A DNA stretch of 38,485 nt from Accumulibacter sp. GTDB taxonomy: Bacteria; Pseudomonadota; Gammaproteobacteria; Burkholderiales; Rhodocyclaceae. The stretch's first letter is position 1. Every line of letters starts with the position of its first letter. Below the pieces are notes generated by a model. That model had not been told where the DNA came from. It did not search any database and saw nothing but the letters and a program-made list of their open reading frames with translations. The stretch lies in contig JAISDL010000046.1 in assembly GCA_031264825.1 (NCBI GenBank), positions 1-38,485 of the forward strand. Direction: 5' to 3'. The position numbers and the translations under genes are program-made. Positions 17,753 to 26,690 of this stretch are shown here, piece after piece.

Positions 17753-18789
17753 GACGGACTCCTTGCGACAGGGGCGGGGTAAATGACGACGGGCGAACGC
17801 GGCGGGACGCCGCGCGGTGAAAGGTGACAGCCGAGACGCAAATTCCCGCCGAGGACATGGTTTTCAGGAATTTCGGCGGCGGGATGCAGAAAAATGTCGA
17901 AGGCGAGCGCGTCGTCCAGGTACGAGCGCGCGAACGCGAGCACCTTGGCATGTCCCGGCGCGCCGTGGAGGAAGTCGCGCAGTTTTTCTTCCGGGAGATT
18001 CCGCAGGTGGATGCGTATCTTGCCGTTGTAATCGGGGATTTCCTGACCCAGAAAAAGGTCTTCGCCGACACGGGCGTTCGCCTGACCCACGCGGCAGCGC
18101 TGGTCTTCGGGAATCTTTGCCCGGCGCGGGACGCATTCTTCGATGTTGATGTGCGGCCAGTCGAGTTCAAAGGCGAGGTAGGCCGCGAGGTTTTCCGCGG
18201 TACGCGGGCCGAGCAGAAGCTCGGTGGCGAGCGGATGCGGGTGCTTCGTGAAACGCAGACCGGGGTAGGCCTGACCCATGATGCTGTTCAGGACGAGTTC
18301 CACCTCGTCGTCGCCGTATTCGATCAGGCGGCGGGGGTGGTTGTAATGCAGTTCCACCCGGCAATAATAGTGCGCGAGCCGATTGTTCAGAATGTCGAGG
18401 AAATCCTTGACGGTGCTCAGACCCGCGCGCGCTTCGTCGAGCAGTTCTTCGGTATAGAGCGTGGGGAGCGGGCCTTGCGTGCTGTAAAGCCCGATGAGCG
18501 GAGTTTCCAGCGTATAGCGGCGGGAAGCACCCGCTGTGGACGCGCGCGGAGGCGCCGCGCCGTCCGCAACGGGGGCTTCGTCTGAAAAACCCGTGACTTC
18601 GGACGGCGGCCAGGCGAGCGAGAGCCAGGGGACGATCCCGACGCGCTGCTCGGCTTCACGAGACGTGAATCCTTGCGCTTCGAGTTCCATCGTGAGCAGA
18701 CGCAGGGCTTGAACAAGCGAGAATCTTTCCGGGAACTCCCGAAGGGATTCTTTTATCGCAATTGTTTTTCGCCCATCCGGGGCAGCCAT
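17749..18789 (-). CDS. tssG: T6SS baseplate protein TssG
   Basis: 346 aa; FSLVQALRLLTMELEAQGF; YYCRVELHYNHPRRLIEYGDDE; ATG/TGA overlap with vgrG; downstream of tssF. Confidence 0.88.
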   Translation of the reverse strand: MAAPDGRKTIAIKESLREFPERFSLVQALRLLTMELEAQGFTSREAEQRVGIVPWLSLAWPPSEVTGFSDEAPVADGAAPPRASTAGASRRYTLETPLIGLYSTQGPLPTLYTEELLDEARAGLSTVKDFLDILNNRLAHYYCRVELHYNHPRRLIEYGDDEVELVLNSIMGQAYPGLRFTKHPHPLATELLLGPRTAENLAAYLAFELDWPHINIEECVPRRAKIPEDQRCRVGQANARVGEDLFLGQEIPDYNGKIRIHLRNLPEEKLRDFLHGAPGHAKVLAFARSYLDDALAFDIFLHPAAEIPENHVLGGNLRLGCHLSPRGVPPRSPVVIYPAPVARSPS

Positions 18790-20483
18790 TCCAGATGTTC
18801 TCCCGTTCCGGCGACTTCAAGGATGAGCCGCCCGTAATTGTTGATTGTCGTGTATCCGCCGAAAAAACGTTCCATCGCGCTGGCGAAAAGGAACATGTCG
18901 CCGAAGGTGCTGAAGCCCGCGCGGTCGAGCACGAGGCGTAAACGGCGTCCCCGGTAGAGACGCCCCCGGATCAGGCGCTCTTCTTCCTCCCCCGAAAATT
19001 TCTGGATGGCCGCGCAACGGCGGCGGTTGGCGACGGCGTGCTCGGGCGCGGCGGGGTTGTCCACGATGTAGAGCCGAAGGATCGCCATGAGCAGCGCCGC
19101 CGAGGCTTGCGGAAGGAGGTTGGCGCTCGTGTGCGAGAGGTAGAGCCAATGCGCGAGGTCTTCGTGGGGACGCGGTTGAAAAGGGGTCGGCACGGTGATG
19201 TTTTCAAAATCCGCCTGCGCGGGCGAATCGTCGGTGGGCTGGCAGACGTCGCCGATTCGCAGGGCGTTGGGTAAATCCCGGTTGCAGCAGTTTAGCGTGA
19301 CCGAAAGGACGTGTTTCTGCAGGGCGTCGATTCCGCCGGAACGCTTCGAGTAAAGCGGCGCCACCGTGTAGTTGGGCCTCTCGCCGCCTTCGCCGCCGAC
19401 GTAACGGTAGCTGAAGACGAAGGGCGTGTCGGCGTCGCGGAGAAATTCGTAGGATTGGTAGGTCTCGGCGCGCCCGCCGGGGAAAAGCCCGACGACGTCG
19501 GTCACGCTCAGGATTTCCAGCTTTTTCTCGGTTTCGTCCTGCGGTCGTAGCGGGTATTCCGTCTGCGTGTGGTCGACCGTCACCGGCTCGGCGAATACCG
19601 AAAAGATATTGCTTGCGGGAACGACGCCCAACGCGAAACTGCCACGGTCGAAGTCGGGGATTCGGTCGAAAGGCGCGGTGAGGTGAAATTTGATTTCCAC
19701 CTCGCCGTTGTCGATCCCCGGAATGCGCTGCAAACCATCGACGCGGATGAACAGTAATTGCTCGGGCATGTTGAAGTAGCGCATGACTTCCATGTACGCG
19801 CCGTTGCGTCGTCGGCTCGGCGGCATGCGCGCGTCGAAGAGCGGGAGGATATGCTGCCGCACCGCGCCGACGGGCAGCGTATGCGTGGAAGAACCCACCT
19901 TGACTTCGACGTGGTGCATTTGCCTGAGCAGAACGAAAAGGCGTTGCGCGGCCTGCGCGTAATCTCCGGCGAGGTGCAGAACGAGCGGCGTTCCGGGCGG
20001 CGCGCCGAGAAAGGGTTTTCCGCGCAGACCCAGCGCGATGCGCAAATACGGCGTTCCCGAAGGCGCTTCGATCCTGATGGTGGCGACCTGCGCGGGCGGG
20101 ACGAAGAGATCGTGGTCGGTCGAATAGATGCACGACACGCCGTTGGCCGGTCGGGAGGCCAGGCGCGTTCCGCGCGGAATCCGCAAGGCCTCCGCAAAGC
20201 CGGGATGCTGCCTGAAGCGGATCATCGTCGTCGAGGGCAGGGGGAGCATGGACTGAGGGAAGGTCCATCGCAAGAGGTTCTGCAAAAGTCTCGGCGCGTT
20301 CTGCGTCAGGCGCTCGTGAATCCGGGCGCACAGAAAAGCCGACCCTTCCAGAACGCGCTCGACGTCCGGGTCGCTTCCCGGTCCCGCCAGCATGGGCGCC
20401 AGCGCCGGATATTTTTTCGCGTACGCTACCGCATCCGTCCGCAGTGCCGCGAGTTCTTCGGCGTAGAAATTATCCATGTTCAT
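18753..20483 (-). CDS. tssF: T6SS baseplate protein TssF
   Basis: 576 aa; MDNFYAEELAALRTDAVAYAKKYPALAPMLAGPGSDPDVERVLEGSAFLCARI is characteristic of TssF. Confidence 0.95.
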   Translation of the reverse strand: MNMDNFYAEELAALRTDAVAYAKKYPALAPMLAGPGSDPDVERVLEGSAFLCARIHERLTQNAPRLLQNLLRWTFPQSMLPLPSTTMIRFRQHPGFAEALRIPRGTRLASRPANGVSCIYSTDHDLFVPPAQVATIRIEAPSGTPYLRIALGLRGKPFLGAPPGTPLVLHLAGDYAQAAQRLFVLLRQMHHVEVKVGSSTHTLPVGAVRQHILPLFDARMPPSRRRNGAYMEVMRYFNMPEQLLFIRVDGLQRIPGIDNGEVEIKFHLTAPFDRIPDFDRGSFALGVVPASNIFSVFAEPVTVDHTQTEYPLRPQDETEKKLEILSVTDVVGLFPGGRAETYQSYEFLRDADTPFVFSYRYVGGEGGERPNYTVAPLYSKRSGGIDALQKHVLSVTLNCCNRDLPNALRIGDVCQPTDDSPAQADFENITVPTPFQPRPHEDLAHWLYLSHTSANLLPQASAALLMAILRLYIVDNPAAPEHAVANRRRCAAIQKFSGEEEERLIRGRLYRGRRLRLVLDRAGFSTFGDMFLFASAMERFFGGYTTINNYGRLILEVAGTGEHLEWLPRMGEKQLR

Positions 20484-20509
20484 TCATGTTTCAATCCGCG
20501 TCCGTGGTC

Positions 20510-20571
20510 GGGCAAAACAACACGGAAGGGGGAAGGACCCTTCCGTGCGTGATTATCTCCCCAAAGGGAGA
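20510..20571 (-). terminator. rho-independent-like terminator/attenuator between tssH and tssF, preceded by a second hairpin
   Basis: 10-bp perfect stem CACGGAAGGG (20521-20530)/CCCTTCCGTG (20538-20547), followed on the minus strand by TTGTTTTG; upstream hairpin TCTCCC/GGGAGA 20556-20571. Confidence 0.6.
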
Positions 20572-20609
20572 GGTTTCCAAGCGGAAGCCGGGTTTTGATA
20601 CATGCTCGT

Positions 20610-23420
20610 TCAAGTCAGTTCGACCACGCACTCTCCTTCCGGGCCGATATCGAGACGCGCGACGGAAAGCGGCGGCAAACCCGCCTCTTCGCGGTCGGCG
20701 GCTTCGGCCATGCCGGAAAGCAGGCATTTCGAAAGGCGCGGCAGGATATGTAGATTAAGTATGTATTCGATATTTCTCGCTCCGGTTTCCACTTCGGTGC
20801 ATCGCTGGGCGATATTTTCCGGGAGGGCGCTCGTCCATTCGAGCGTGATCTTGCTGTTGGCTTTCAGTTGCGCGGCGATTCGCTTCAGCTTTTGTTCGAT
20901 GATGTCGCGCATCGCCGCATCCGACAGGGTCATATACGGCAGGACGGTCATACGGCCGACGAGCGCGGGTTTGAATTGCGCGTTGAGAACGGGGCGTAGC
21001 GCGGCGAGCAGGGCGTCGGTATCGACCGCGTCAGGTTTTTCGCGCTGAGTGTCTTCGATGATGTCGGAACCGATATTGCTCGTCAGCACGATGACCGTAT
21101 TGCGGAAGCGCACTTCCTTGCCTTCGCCGTCCTGTAAAACGCCCTTGTCGAAAACCTGGTAAAACAGGTTCATGATGTCCGGGTGCGCTTTTTCGACTTC
21201 GTCCAGGAGCACGACGCAATACGGCTGCCGCCGAACGGCCTCGGTCAGCATACCGCCTTCGCCGTAGCCGACGTAACCGGGGGGCGAACCGATCAGGCGG
21301 CTGACCGTGTGTTTTTCCTGAAACTCGCCCATATTGACCGAGACGATGTTTTTTTCCGAACCGAAGAGGAGTTCGGCGAGCGCCAGCCCCGTTTCGGTCT
21401 TGCCGGTGCCCGAAGGCCCGGTCAGGAGAAAAACGCCCATCGGACGGTCGGGGTCTTTCAGACCGGCCTTGGCGACCTGGATGTTGCGCGCCATCGCGGA
21501 AAGCGCTTCGTCCTGACCGCGCACGCGCCGCGCCAGAATATCCTTCAGGTCGGCGACCATCGCGGCCTGGTCTTCTCCCAGGCGTCCGAGCGGAATCCCC
21601 GTCCAGTCGGCGACGACCGACGCAACGGCTTCGGGGCCGACTTCGGAAAAGAGCAGCGGCCCGGCCTTTTGCAGCTTCACCAGCGTTTCCGATGCCTCGT
21701 GCAACGCGGCGCGCGCCTCGTCTGCGTCGGGTATGGGCGGCGGCGTTTCTTCCGCCGCCGCGTTCGCGTCGGGCGGGGGCTTCGAGGCTTCGGGCGCTGC
21801 CGGCACTGCCGACGCCTCGGATGTTTCCGGGGCTTTCGACGATTCCGGTGTTTCCGACGCCGGCGACGCTTCCGACGCCTCAACGGGCGGCGAGGCGTCG
21901 AGCACGGCGTGCAGGGTTTCCCGCGCCGCAATCAGCGTGCGCACGGCGTCCTGCTCGGCTTTCCAGCGCGCTTCGAGCGTCTTGCTCTCTTCGATCGCCG
22001 CTTCGCGTTCGGCTTCGAGCGCGGCGAGTTGCTCTTCGTCGATCGGGAGGAGGTTGTCGCGGTCGCGCTTCAAGCTGTCGATGCGGCGCAAAAGCCCCGC
22101 CGCTCTTTCTTCGGCGTCTTCGAGTACGCCGGGACGCGCGGCGAGCGCGACCTTGACGCGGGCGCAGGCGGTGTCGAGCAGGTCGACGGATTTGTCGGGC
22201 TGAAAACGCCCGGAGATATAGCGGTCGGCGTAGTCGGCAGCGCATTCGATCGCGGCGTCGGAGATGATGACACCGTGCGATTTTTCGTACGCGGGCTTGA
22301 CGCCGCGCAGGATTTGCCGGGTGTCTTCGACCGAGGGTTCGTCGAGGGCGACGAGCTGGAAGCGGCGGGTCAGCGCGGCGTCCTTTTCAAAATACTTCTT
22401 GTATTCTTTCCACGTCGTCGCGGCGCAGGTTCTGAGTTCGCCCCGCGCCAACGCGGGTTTCAAGAGGTTGGCGGCGTCCGACGTTCCGGCGCTACCGCCC
22501 GCGCCGATCAGCGTGTGCGCTTCGTCGATGAAGAGGACGATCGGCGTGGGACTCGACTTGATCTCGTCGAGTACGCCCTTCAAGCGGTTTTCGAATTCAC
22601 CCTTCATGCCGGCGCCCGCTTCGAGCGCGCCCATGTCGAGACAGATCAGGCGCACGCCCAGCAAGGTGTCCGGCACTTCGCCCGCCGCGATCTTGCCGGC
22701 CAGGCCTTCGACGAGCGCGGTCTTGCCGACGCCGGGGTCGCCGACGAGGATCGGGTTGTTTTTGCGCCGCCGCGCGAAGATGTCCATCATGCTGCGGATT
22801 TCCGCGTCACGACCGAAAACGGGGTCGAGCTTGCCCGCCTTGGCCTTGGCGGTGAAGTCCTCGCAGTAACGGGCGATGAATCCGCCTTCGCTTGCGCGCG
22901 CGACGCCTTCGGCGGCCATCGGCGATGCGGCCGTAGCAGCCTCGAATTCGGAGGCGTTGGGGCGTACGACGCTGTAATCCTTGAGCGTCGCTTCGCGCGA
23001 AAAACCGTTGAGGATTTTTTCCGCGCCGCCCGCCATGTAGCGCCCCGGTTTGACGAGCACGGCGAGTAGCGCCGCGCCGGAAGTGATGCTGGCGATACCC
23101 AGTTCCAGGCTCGCGACGAGCCAAGCGTCCTGGAACATATCGAGGAGCAGGGGAGAGAAGACGGGTTTTCCGGGACTTCCGCCGGACATCGCCTCGACGT
23201 CGGAGGTCAGCGCGGCGAGAATGCGCGCCGTTTCACCGCCACCCTGGCGGATCAGCAGGGAAAATTCGCTCGCCGGGTCTTCGAGCGCTTTCAGAAAGAA
23301 ATGCTCGATCGTGACTTCACGATGCCCCATCGAGACGCATAATCCCGCGGCGTTGTTGAGGTAAATGACGGCTTGACGTCCCAGATGGTCCAGAAGGCTG
23401 CGAAGTCCGACGCTGATCAT
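20610..23420 (-). CDS. tssH: T6SS AAA+ ATPase TssH (ClpV)
   Basis: 936 aa; Walker A GDPGVGKTALVEGL and GPSGTGKTETGLAL, Walker B FIDEAHTLIGAGG and VVLLDEVEKAHPDI, ClpV-type N-terminus. Confidence 0.96.
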   Translation of the reverse strand: MISVGLRSLLDHLGRQAVIYLNNAAGLCVSMGHREVTIEHFFLKALEDPASEFSLLIRQGGGETARILAALTSDVEAMSGGSPGKPVFSPLLLDMFQDAWLVASLELGIASITSGAALLAVLVKPGRYMAGGAEKILNGFSREATLKDYSVVRPNASEFEAATAASPMAAEGVARASEGGFIARYCEDFTAKAKAGKLDPVFGRDAEIRSMMDIFARRRKNNPILVGDPGVGKTALVEGLAGKIAAGEVPDTLLGVRLICLDMGALEAGAGMKGEFENRLKGVLDEIKSSPTPIVLFIDEAHTLIGAGGSAGTSDAANLLKPALARGELRTCAATTWKEYKKYFEKDAALTRRFQLVALDEPSVEDTRQILRGVKPAYEKSHGVIISDAAIECAADYADRYISGRFQPDKSVDLLDTACARVKVALAARPGVLEDAEERAAGLLRRIDSLKRDRDNLLPIDEEQLAALEAEREAAIEESKTLEARWKAEQDAVRTLIAARETLHAVLDASPPVEASEASPASETPESSKAPETSEASAVPAAPEASKPPPDANAAAEETPPPIPDADEARAALHEASETLVKLQKAGPLLFSEVGPEAVASVVADWTGIPLGRLGEDQAAMVADLKDILARRVRGQDEALSAMARNIQVAKAGLKDPDRPMGVFLLTGPSGTGKTETGLALAELLFGSEKNIVSVNMGEFQEKHTVSRLIGSPPGYVGYGEGGMLTEAVRRQPYCVVLLDEVEKAHPDIMNLFYQVFDKGVLQDGEGKEVRFRNTVIVLTSNIGSDIIEDTQREKPDAVDTDALLAALRPVLNAQFKPALVGRMTVLPYMTLSDAAMRDIIEQKLKRIAAQLKANSKITLEWTSALPENIAQRCTEVETGARNIEYILNLHILPRLSKCLLSGMAEAADREEAGLPPLSVARLDIGPEGECVVELT

Positions 23421-23489
23421 GATGGTTTCCTTGCGGGAGATATGGAAATTATCCGGCGAGTTGAAATTATTATGACTACAGGCTCGATA

Positions 23490-23517
23490 ATTTTACTTTC
23501 ACCGGTCCTGAAAACAA
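23490..23517 (-). promoter_or_regulatory. candidate sigma70 promoter for tssH (TTGTTT-16-TAAAAT)
   Basis: minus-strand reading of AAACAA (23512-23517) and ATTTTA (23490-23495); lies in the hcp-tssH gap. Confidence 0.35.
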
Positions 23518-23736
23518 GTCGTCCGCCCAAGCATGGCCAGCCCGAACACTCGAATCGAGCGTCATTTTCCGTCACCCATGATCACCCGAAGAAACCGAAC
23601 GCATCGGCGTGTCCTTTTTTTCGCGGAGAACAAAAGACCATGCGATGAAGCAAAACTTCGTCCCGAAGGCTTGCGCCTCGGGCGGAAGATAAGTCGAAAC
23701 CCCCGCGCCCCGGTGATGCGCATCCGGGGTGTCGAG

Positions 23737-23804
23737 GAAAAACGGCGGAAAACAGGACACGGCGCGAGAGTAAAAGCCCTCACGGTTCGCCCTGTTTTTC
23801 CGCC
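23737..23804 (-). terminator. rho-independent-like terminator immediately downstream of hcp
   Basis: GGCGGAAAACAGG (23744-23756) pairs with CCTGTTTTTCCGCC (23791-23804) with one bulge; minus-strand T-tract (TTTTT, 23742-23738) follows. Confidence 0.6.
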
Positions 23805-23812
23805 TTGCCGGA

Positions 23813-24292
23813 TCAGGCTTTCCAGTCGTCGGTGTACTCGATGTTGCCGTCGTTGTACGTCCACGTGATCTTGGAATAAGTGAAGCTCACGTCTTCCATG
23901 TCGTGGTAGGCCTTGCCTTCGGGCACGAAAGTCAGCGGCGTGTATTCGCGCAGGTTGACGATGATGGCTTCTTCGAGCTTGATGGTGAAGTACTTTTCTT
24001 CGGTGCCGTCGGCCTTGATGCGATAGTGGTCGAGTTCGACGTCGACGTGTTCGCCAGTGCACACGGCCCTGAAGAGCTTGGGCGAGGCGTTGTCCTTGGC
24101 CTTGGTGATGAGCAGAGGATGGTGGATGCGTTGCCCCGTGGGGAGACCGGTATGGGTATCCTTGGGAATTTCGACCTCGTGTTCGACGCCATAGACCAGA
24201 ATCTTGTCTTTCTTGTCGCCGCCTTGCGGGCAGTCGCCCTTGATTTCGCCTTGCGATTTTCCAGTGACTTTCAAATACGCGGTTAATGCCAT
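23813..24292 (-). CDS. hcp: T6SS tube protein Hcp (TssD)
   Basis: 159 aa; YLKVTGKSQGEIKGDCPQGGDKKDKILVYGVEHEVEIP, THTGLPTGQRIHHPLLITKAKDNASPKL. Confidence 0.95.
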   Translation of the reverse strand: MALTAYLKVTGKSQGEIKGDCPQGGDKKDKILVYGVEHEVEIPKDTHTGLPTGQRIHHPLLITKAKDNASPKLFRAVCTGEHVDVELDHYRIKADGTEEKYFTIKLEEAIIVNLREYTPLTFVPEGKAYHDMEDVSFTYSKITWTYNDGNIEYTDDWKA

Positions 24293-24347
24293 GGTGAACT
24301 ACTCCTTTGCATGGAAGAAAAAAACAGGATGAAGCGCTTGTTTTACA

Positions 24348-25844
24348 TCAGGTTTTATCCAACTTGCCAACCAGCGAGAGGGTGAAATCCGCACCCATGT
24401 ATTTGAAGTGCGGTTTCGCCTTGATACTTACGGAATACCAGCCCGGATTCCCCGCCACGTCGTTCACCTCGATCTGCGCCATGCGCAGCGGGTGGCGGCT
24501 GCGCACTTCGGGCGTCGGGTTGTCCATTTCGGTGACGTACTGGCTGATCCACTTGTTCAGTTCGCTTTCGAGGTCGGTGCGCTCTTTCCACGCGCCGATG
24601 TTTTCCCGTTGCAGGACTTTCACGTAGTGCGCCAGCCGGTTCATGATCATCATGTAGGGAAGCTGGGTGGACAGACGATAATTGGTCTCCGCCTCCTTGC
24701 CTTCCTTGGTGTTGGCGAACTCTTTGGGCTTCTGGCAGGAGTTGGCCGAGAAGAAGGCGGCGTTGTCCGAATCCTTGCGCATCGTGAGCGCGATGAAACC
24801 CTCTTCGGAAAGCTCGTATTCCCTGCGTTCCGAAATGAGCGTCTGCGTCGGGATGCGGGTGCGCAATTCGCCCATCGCCTCGAATTGGTGCAAGGGCAGA
24901 TTTTCAACCGTACCGCCGCCCTGCGGGCCGATGATGTTCGTGCACCAACGGTATTTGGCGAAGCTGTCGGTGAGTTTGGTCCCGAAGGCGAAGGCCGTGT
25001 TGCCCCAGCAATAATCCTTGTCCTCGTCGCGGATCGTTTCGGAGTAATTGAAGGTCTTGGTCGGGTTGTTTTCTGCCGAGTACGGCAGGCGCAACAGGAA
25101 TTGCGGCATCGTCAGACCCACCGAACGCGCGTCGTCGCTCTGCCGGAAGGATTGCCACTTGGCGTACTGCGGCTGCTCGAAAATCGACTTCATGTCTTTG
25201 AGGTTCGGCAGTTCCGACCATTTTTCGATGCCGAAAAACGCGGGAGACACCGCCGAGATGAAAGGCGCGTGCGACATCGTGGCGACGGACGCGGTATAGC
25301 TCAGGAGTTCCATATCCGGCGCGGAGGGGGAAAACTCGTAGTTGGCGAGGATGGCGCCGTAAGGCTTGCCGCCGAACTGCCCGTATTCCGCCGTATAGAC
25401 GTGCTTGTAGAGGCCGCTCTTGGTGATTTCCGGCGCGTCGCTGAAATCGTCGAGCATGTCCTGTTTACTGGCGCTCAAGATTTCGATGCGGTTGTTTTGG
25501 CGGAAATCGGTGCGGTCCACGAGGAACTTGAGCGAACGCCACGACGACTCCAGCTTCTGGAACTGCGCGTTGTGCATGACAGCGTCGAGCTGTTGGGAAA
25601 TCTGCGCATCGAGTTCCGCGATCAGATCGTCGACGAGTTGCCCGGACACCTTTTCGCCGACGCGATCGGGTTTGGCAATCCCCTGAATGAAGGCCGCCAG
25701 CCCTTCCTTGGCCATCGAGTAGGTTTCATCCCCCGGTTTCAACGAAGTGGCGGAAATGATTTCGTCCAGAAGCGAGGTCCCGCCCGATGCGGCGGTTGCG
25801 GCATTTTCCGCCTGTTGCAACAGATTTTCGTCGGCCATGCTCAT
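24348..25844 (-). CDS. tssC: T6SS contractile-sheath large subunit TssC
   Basis: 498 aa; canonical TssC/EvpB sequence (YKHVYTAEYGQFGGKPYGAILANYEF, PHFKYMGADFTLSLVGKLDK); paired with tssB. Confidence 0.96.
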   Translation of the reverse strand: MSMADENLLQQAENAATAASGGTSLLDEIISATSLKPGDETYSMAKEGLAAFIQGIAKPDRVGEKVSGQLVDDLIAELDAQISQQLDAVMHNAQFQKLESSWRSLKFLVDRTDFRQNNRIEILSASKQDMLDDFSDAPEITKSGLYKHVYTAEYGQFGGKPYGAILANYEFSPSAPDMELLSYTASVATMSHAPFISAVSPAFFGIEKWSELPNLKDMKSIFEQPQYAKWQSFRQSDDARSVGLTMPQFLLRLPYSAENNPTKTFNYSETIRDEDKDYCWGNTAFAFGTKLTDSFAKYRWCTNIIGPQGGGTVENLPLHQFEAMGELRTRIPTQTLISERREYELSEEGFIALTMRKDSDNAAFFSANSCQKPKEFANTKEGKEAETNYRLSTQLPYMMIMNRLAHYVKVLQRENIGAWKERTDLESELNKWISQYVTEMDNPTPEVRSRHPLRMAQIEVNDVAGNPGWYSVSIKAKPHFKYMGADFTLSLVGKLDKT

Positions 25845-26338
25845 TCCCCTTTTTCTTCGTCCAGACCCAGTTCTTTCAGCAACTTGTTGCGCGCTTCGGG
25901 GTCGTCGAGCAAGGCCTGCACCTGCTTGCGGAAAGCGGGCGTATTGGCCAGCGGGCTTTTGACGGCTTTCAGGGCTTCACGCAACTGCATGAGCTTTTTC
26001 AAAGGCTCGATCTGCTGAACGAGTTGGTCCGGCTCGAAATCCTTGAGCGAGGAAAACTTCAGATTGACGGACATTTCCTCGTCTTCCTTGCCCGAAAGCG
26101 TGTTGGGTACGGTGAGGTCGAGGCTCAGGCTTTGCGCCTTCAACACGTCGTTGAAATTCTCTTTGTCCACCGCGATCGTCGGACGCTCTTCGACAGGACG
26201 CTCGTCCTTGGTTTGCGTGAAATCTCCGACGACCAGGACCTTGAGCGGAAGCTCGACTTCTTCCTGGGTATTGCCCGTCGCGGGCTTGTAGACGATATTG
26301 ACCCGCTCTTTCGGGGCTACGGAACCTTCTTGTGCCAT
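25841..26338 (-). CDS. tssB: T6SS contractile-sheath small subunit TssB
   Basis: 165 aa; APKERVNIVYKPATGNTQEEVELPLKVLVVGDFT typical of TssB; 4-nt overlap with tssC. Confidence 0.95.
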   Translation of the reverse strand: MAQEGSVAPKERVNIVYKPATGNTQEEVELPLKVLVVGDFTQTKDERPVEERPTIAVDKENFNDVLKAQSLSLDLTVPNTLSGKEDEEMSVNLKFSSLKDFEPDQLVQQIEPLKKLMQLREALKAVKSPLANTPAFRKQVQALLDDPEARNKLLKELGLDEEKGE

Positions 26339-26379
26339 ACGTGTTCTCCCTTCGAAAATGTGAGTGATGCACCAAAACT

Positions 26380-26427
26380 GTTACAAGTCTGTTACAGAGT
26401 CGTTACGAGGGATACAGATGCTGTTAC
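26380..26427. promoter_or_regulatory. phased direct repeats of GTTAC (minus strand GTAAC) upstream of tssB
   Basis: GTTAC at 26380, 26391, 26402 and 26423: spacings 11, 11, 21 bp; 42-89 bp upstream of the tssB start codon. Confidence 0.55.
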
Positions 26428-26690
26428 GCGACAATCCGGTATGCTACTGCAAAACGTGGTAAAGAAATGAATTTTTCGAGCGGATTCATTGAAAAAAATC
26501 GGCAGCGCCGTGCCGCCCGGAACGAGTCCGCATAGGCGGGGCGCACCACCCGATCTCCCTAGGCAAGGCGAAGTCGTCCGGGCGCCGTTCCCTTGAACTG
26601 CGAAGGGCGCGTCGTCCCGTTTGTTCGACCATCGGGTCTCTCGGCGACGCTTGGCAGCAGGCCGTCGTTTCGCCTGGGCGACGTACTGTT

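Noticed and set aside
21183-23069. 628-aa plus-strand ORF opposite tssH
   Set aside because: Antisense artefact of codon bias; tssH has complete double AAA+ motifs.
26339-26470. Sigma54 (-24/-12) promoter upstream of tssB, as found in some T6SSs
   Set aside because: Closest minus-strand match (CCACG-TT-TTGCA) has the wrong spacing and lacks the TGG; not supported.
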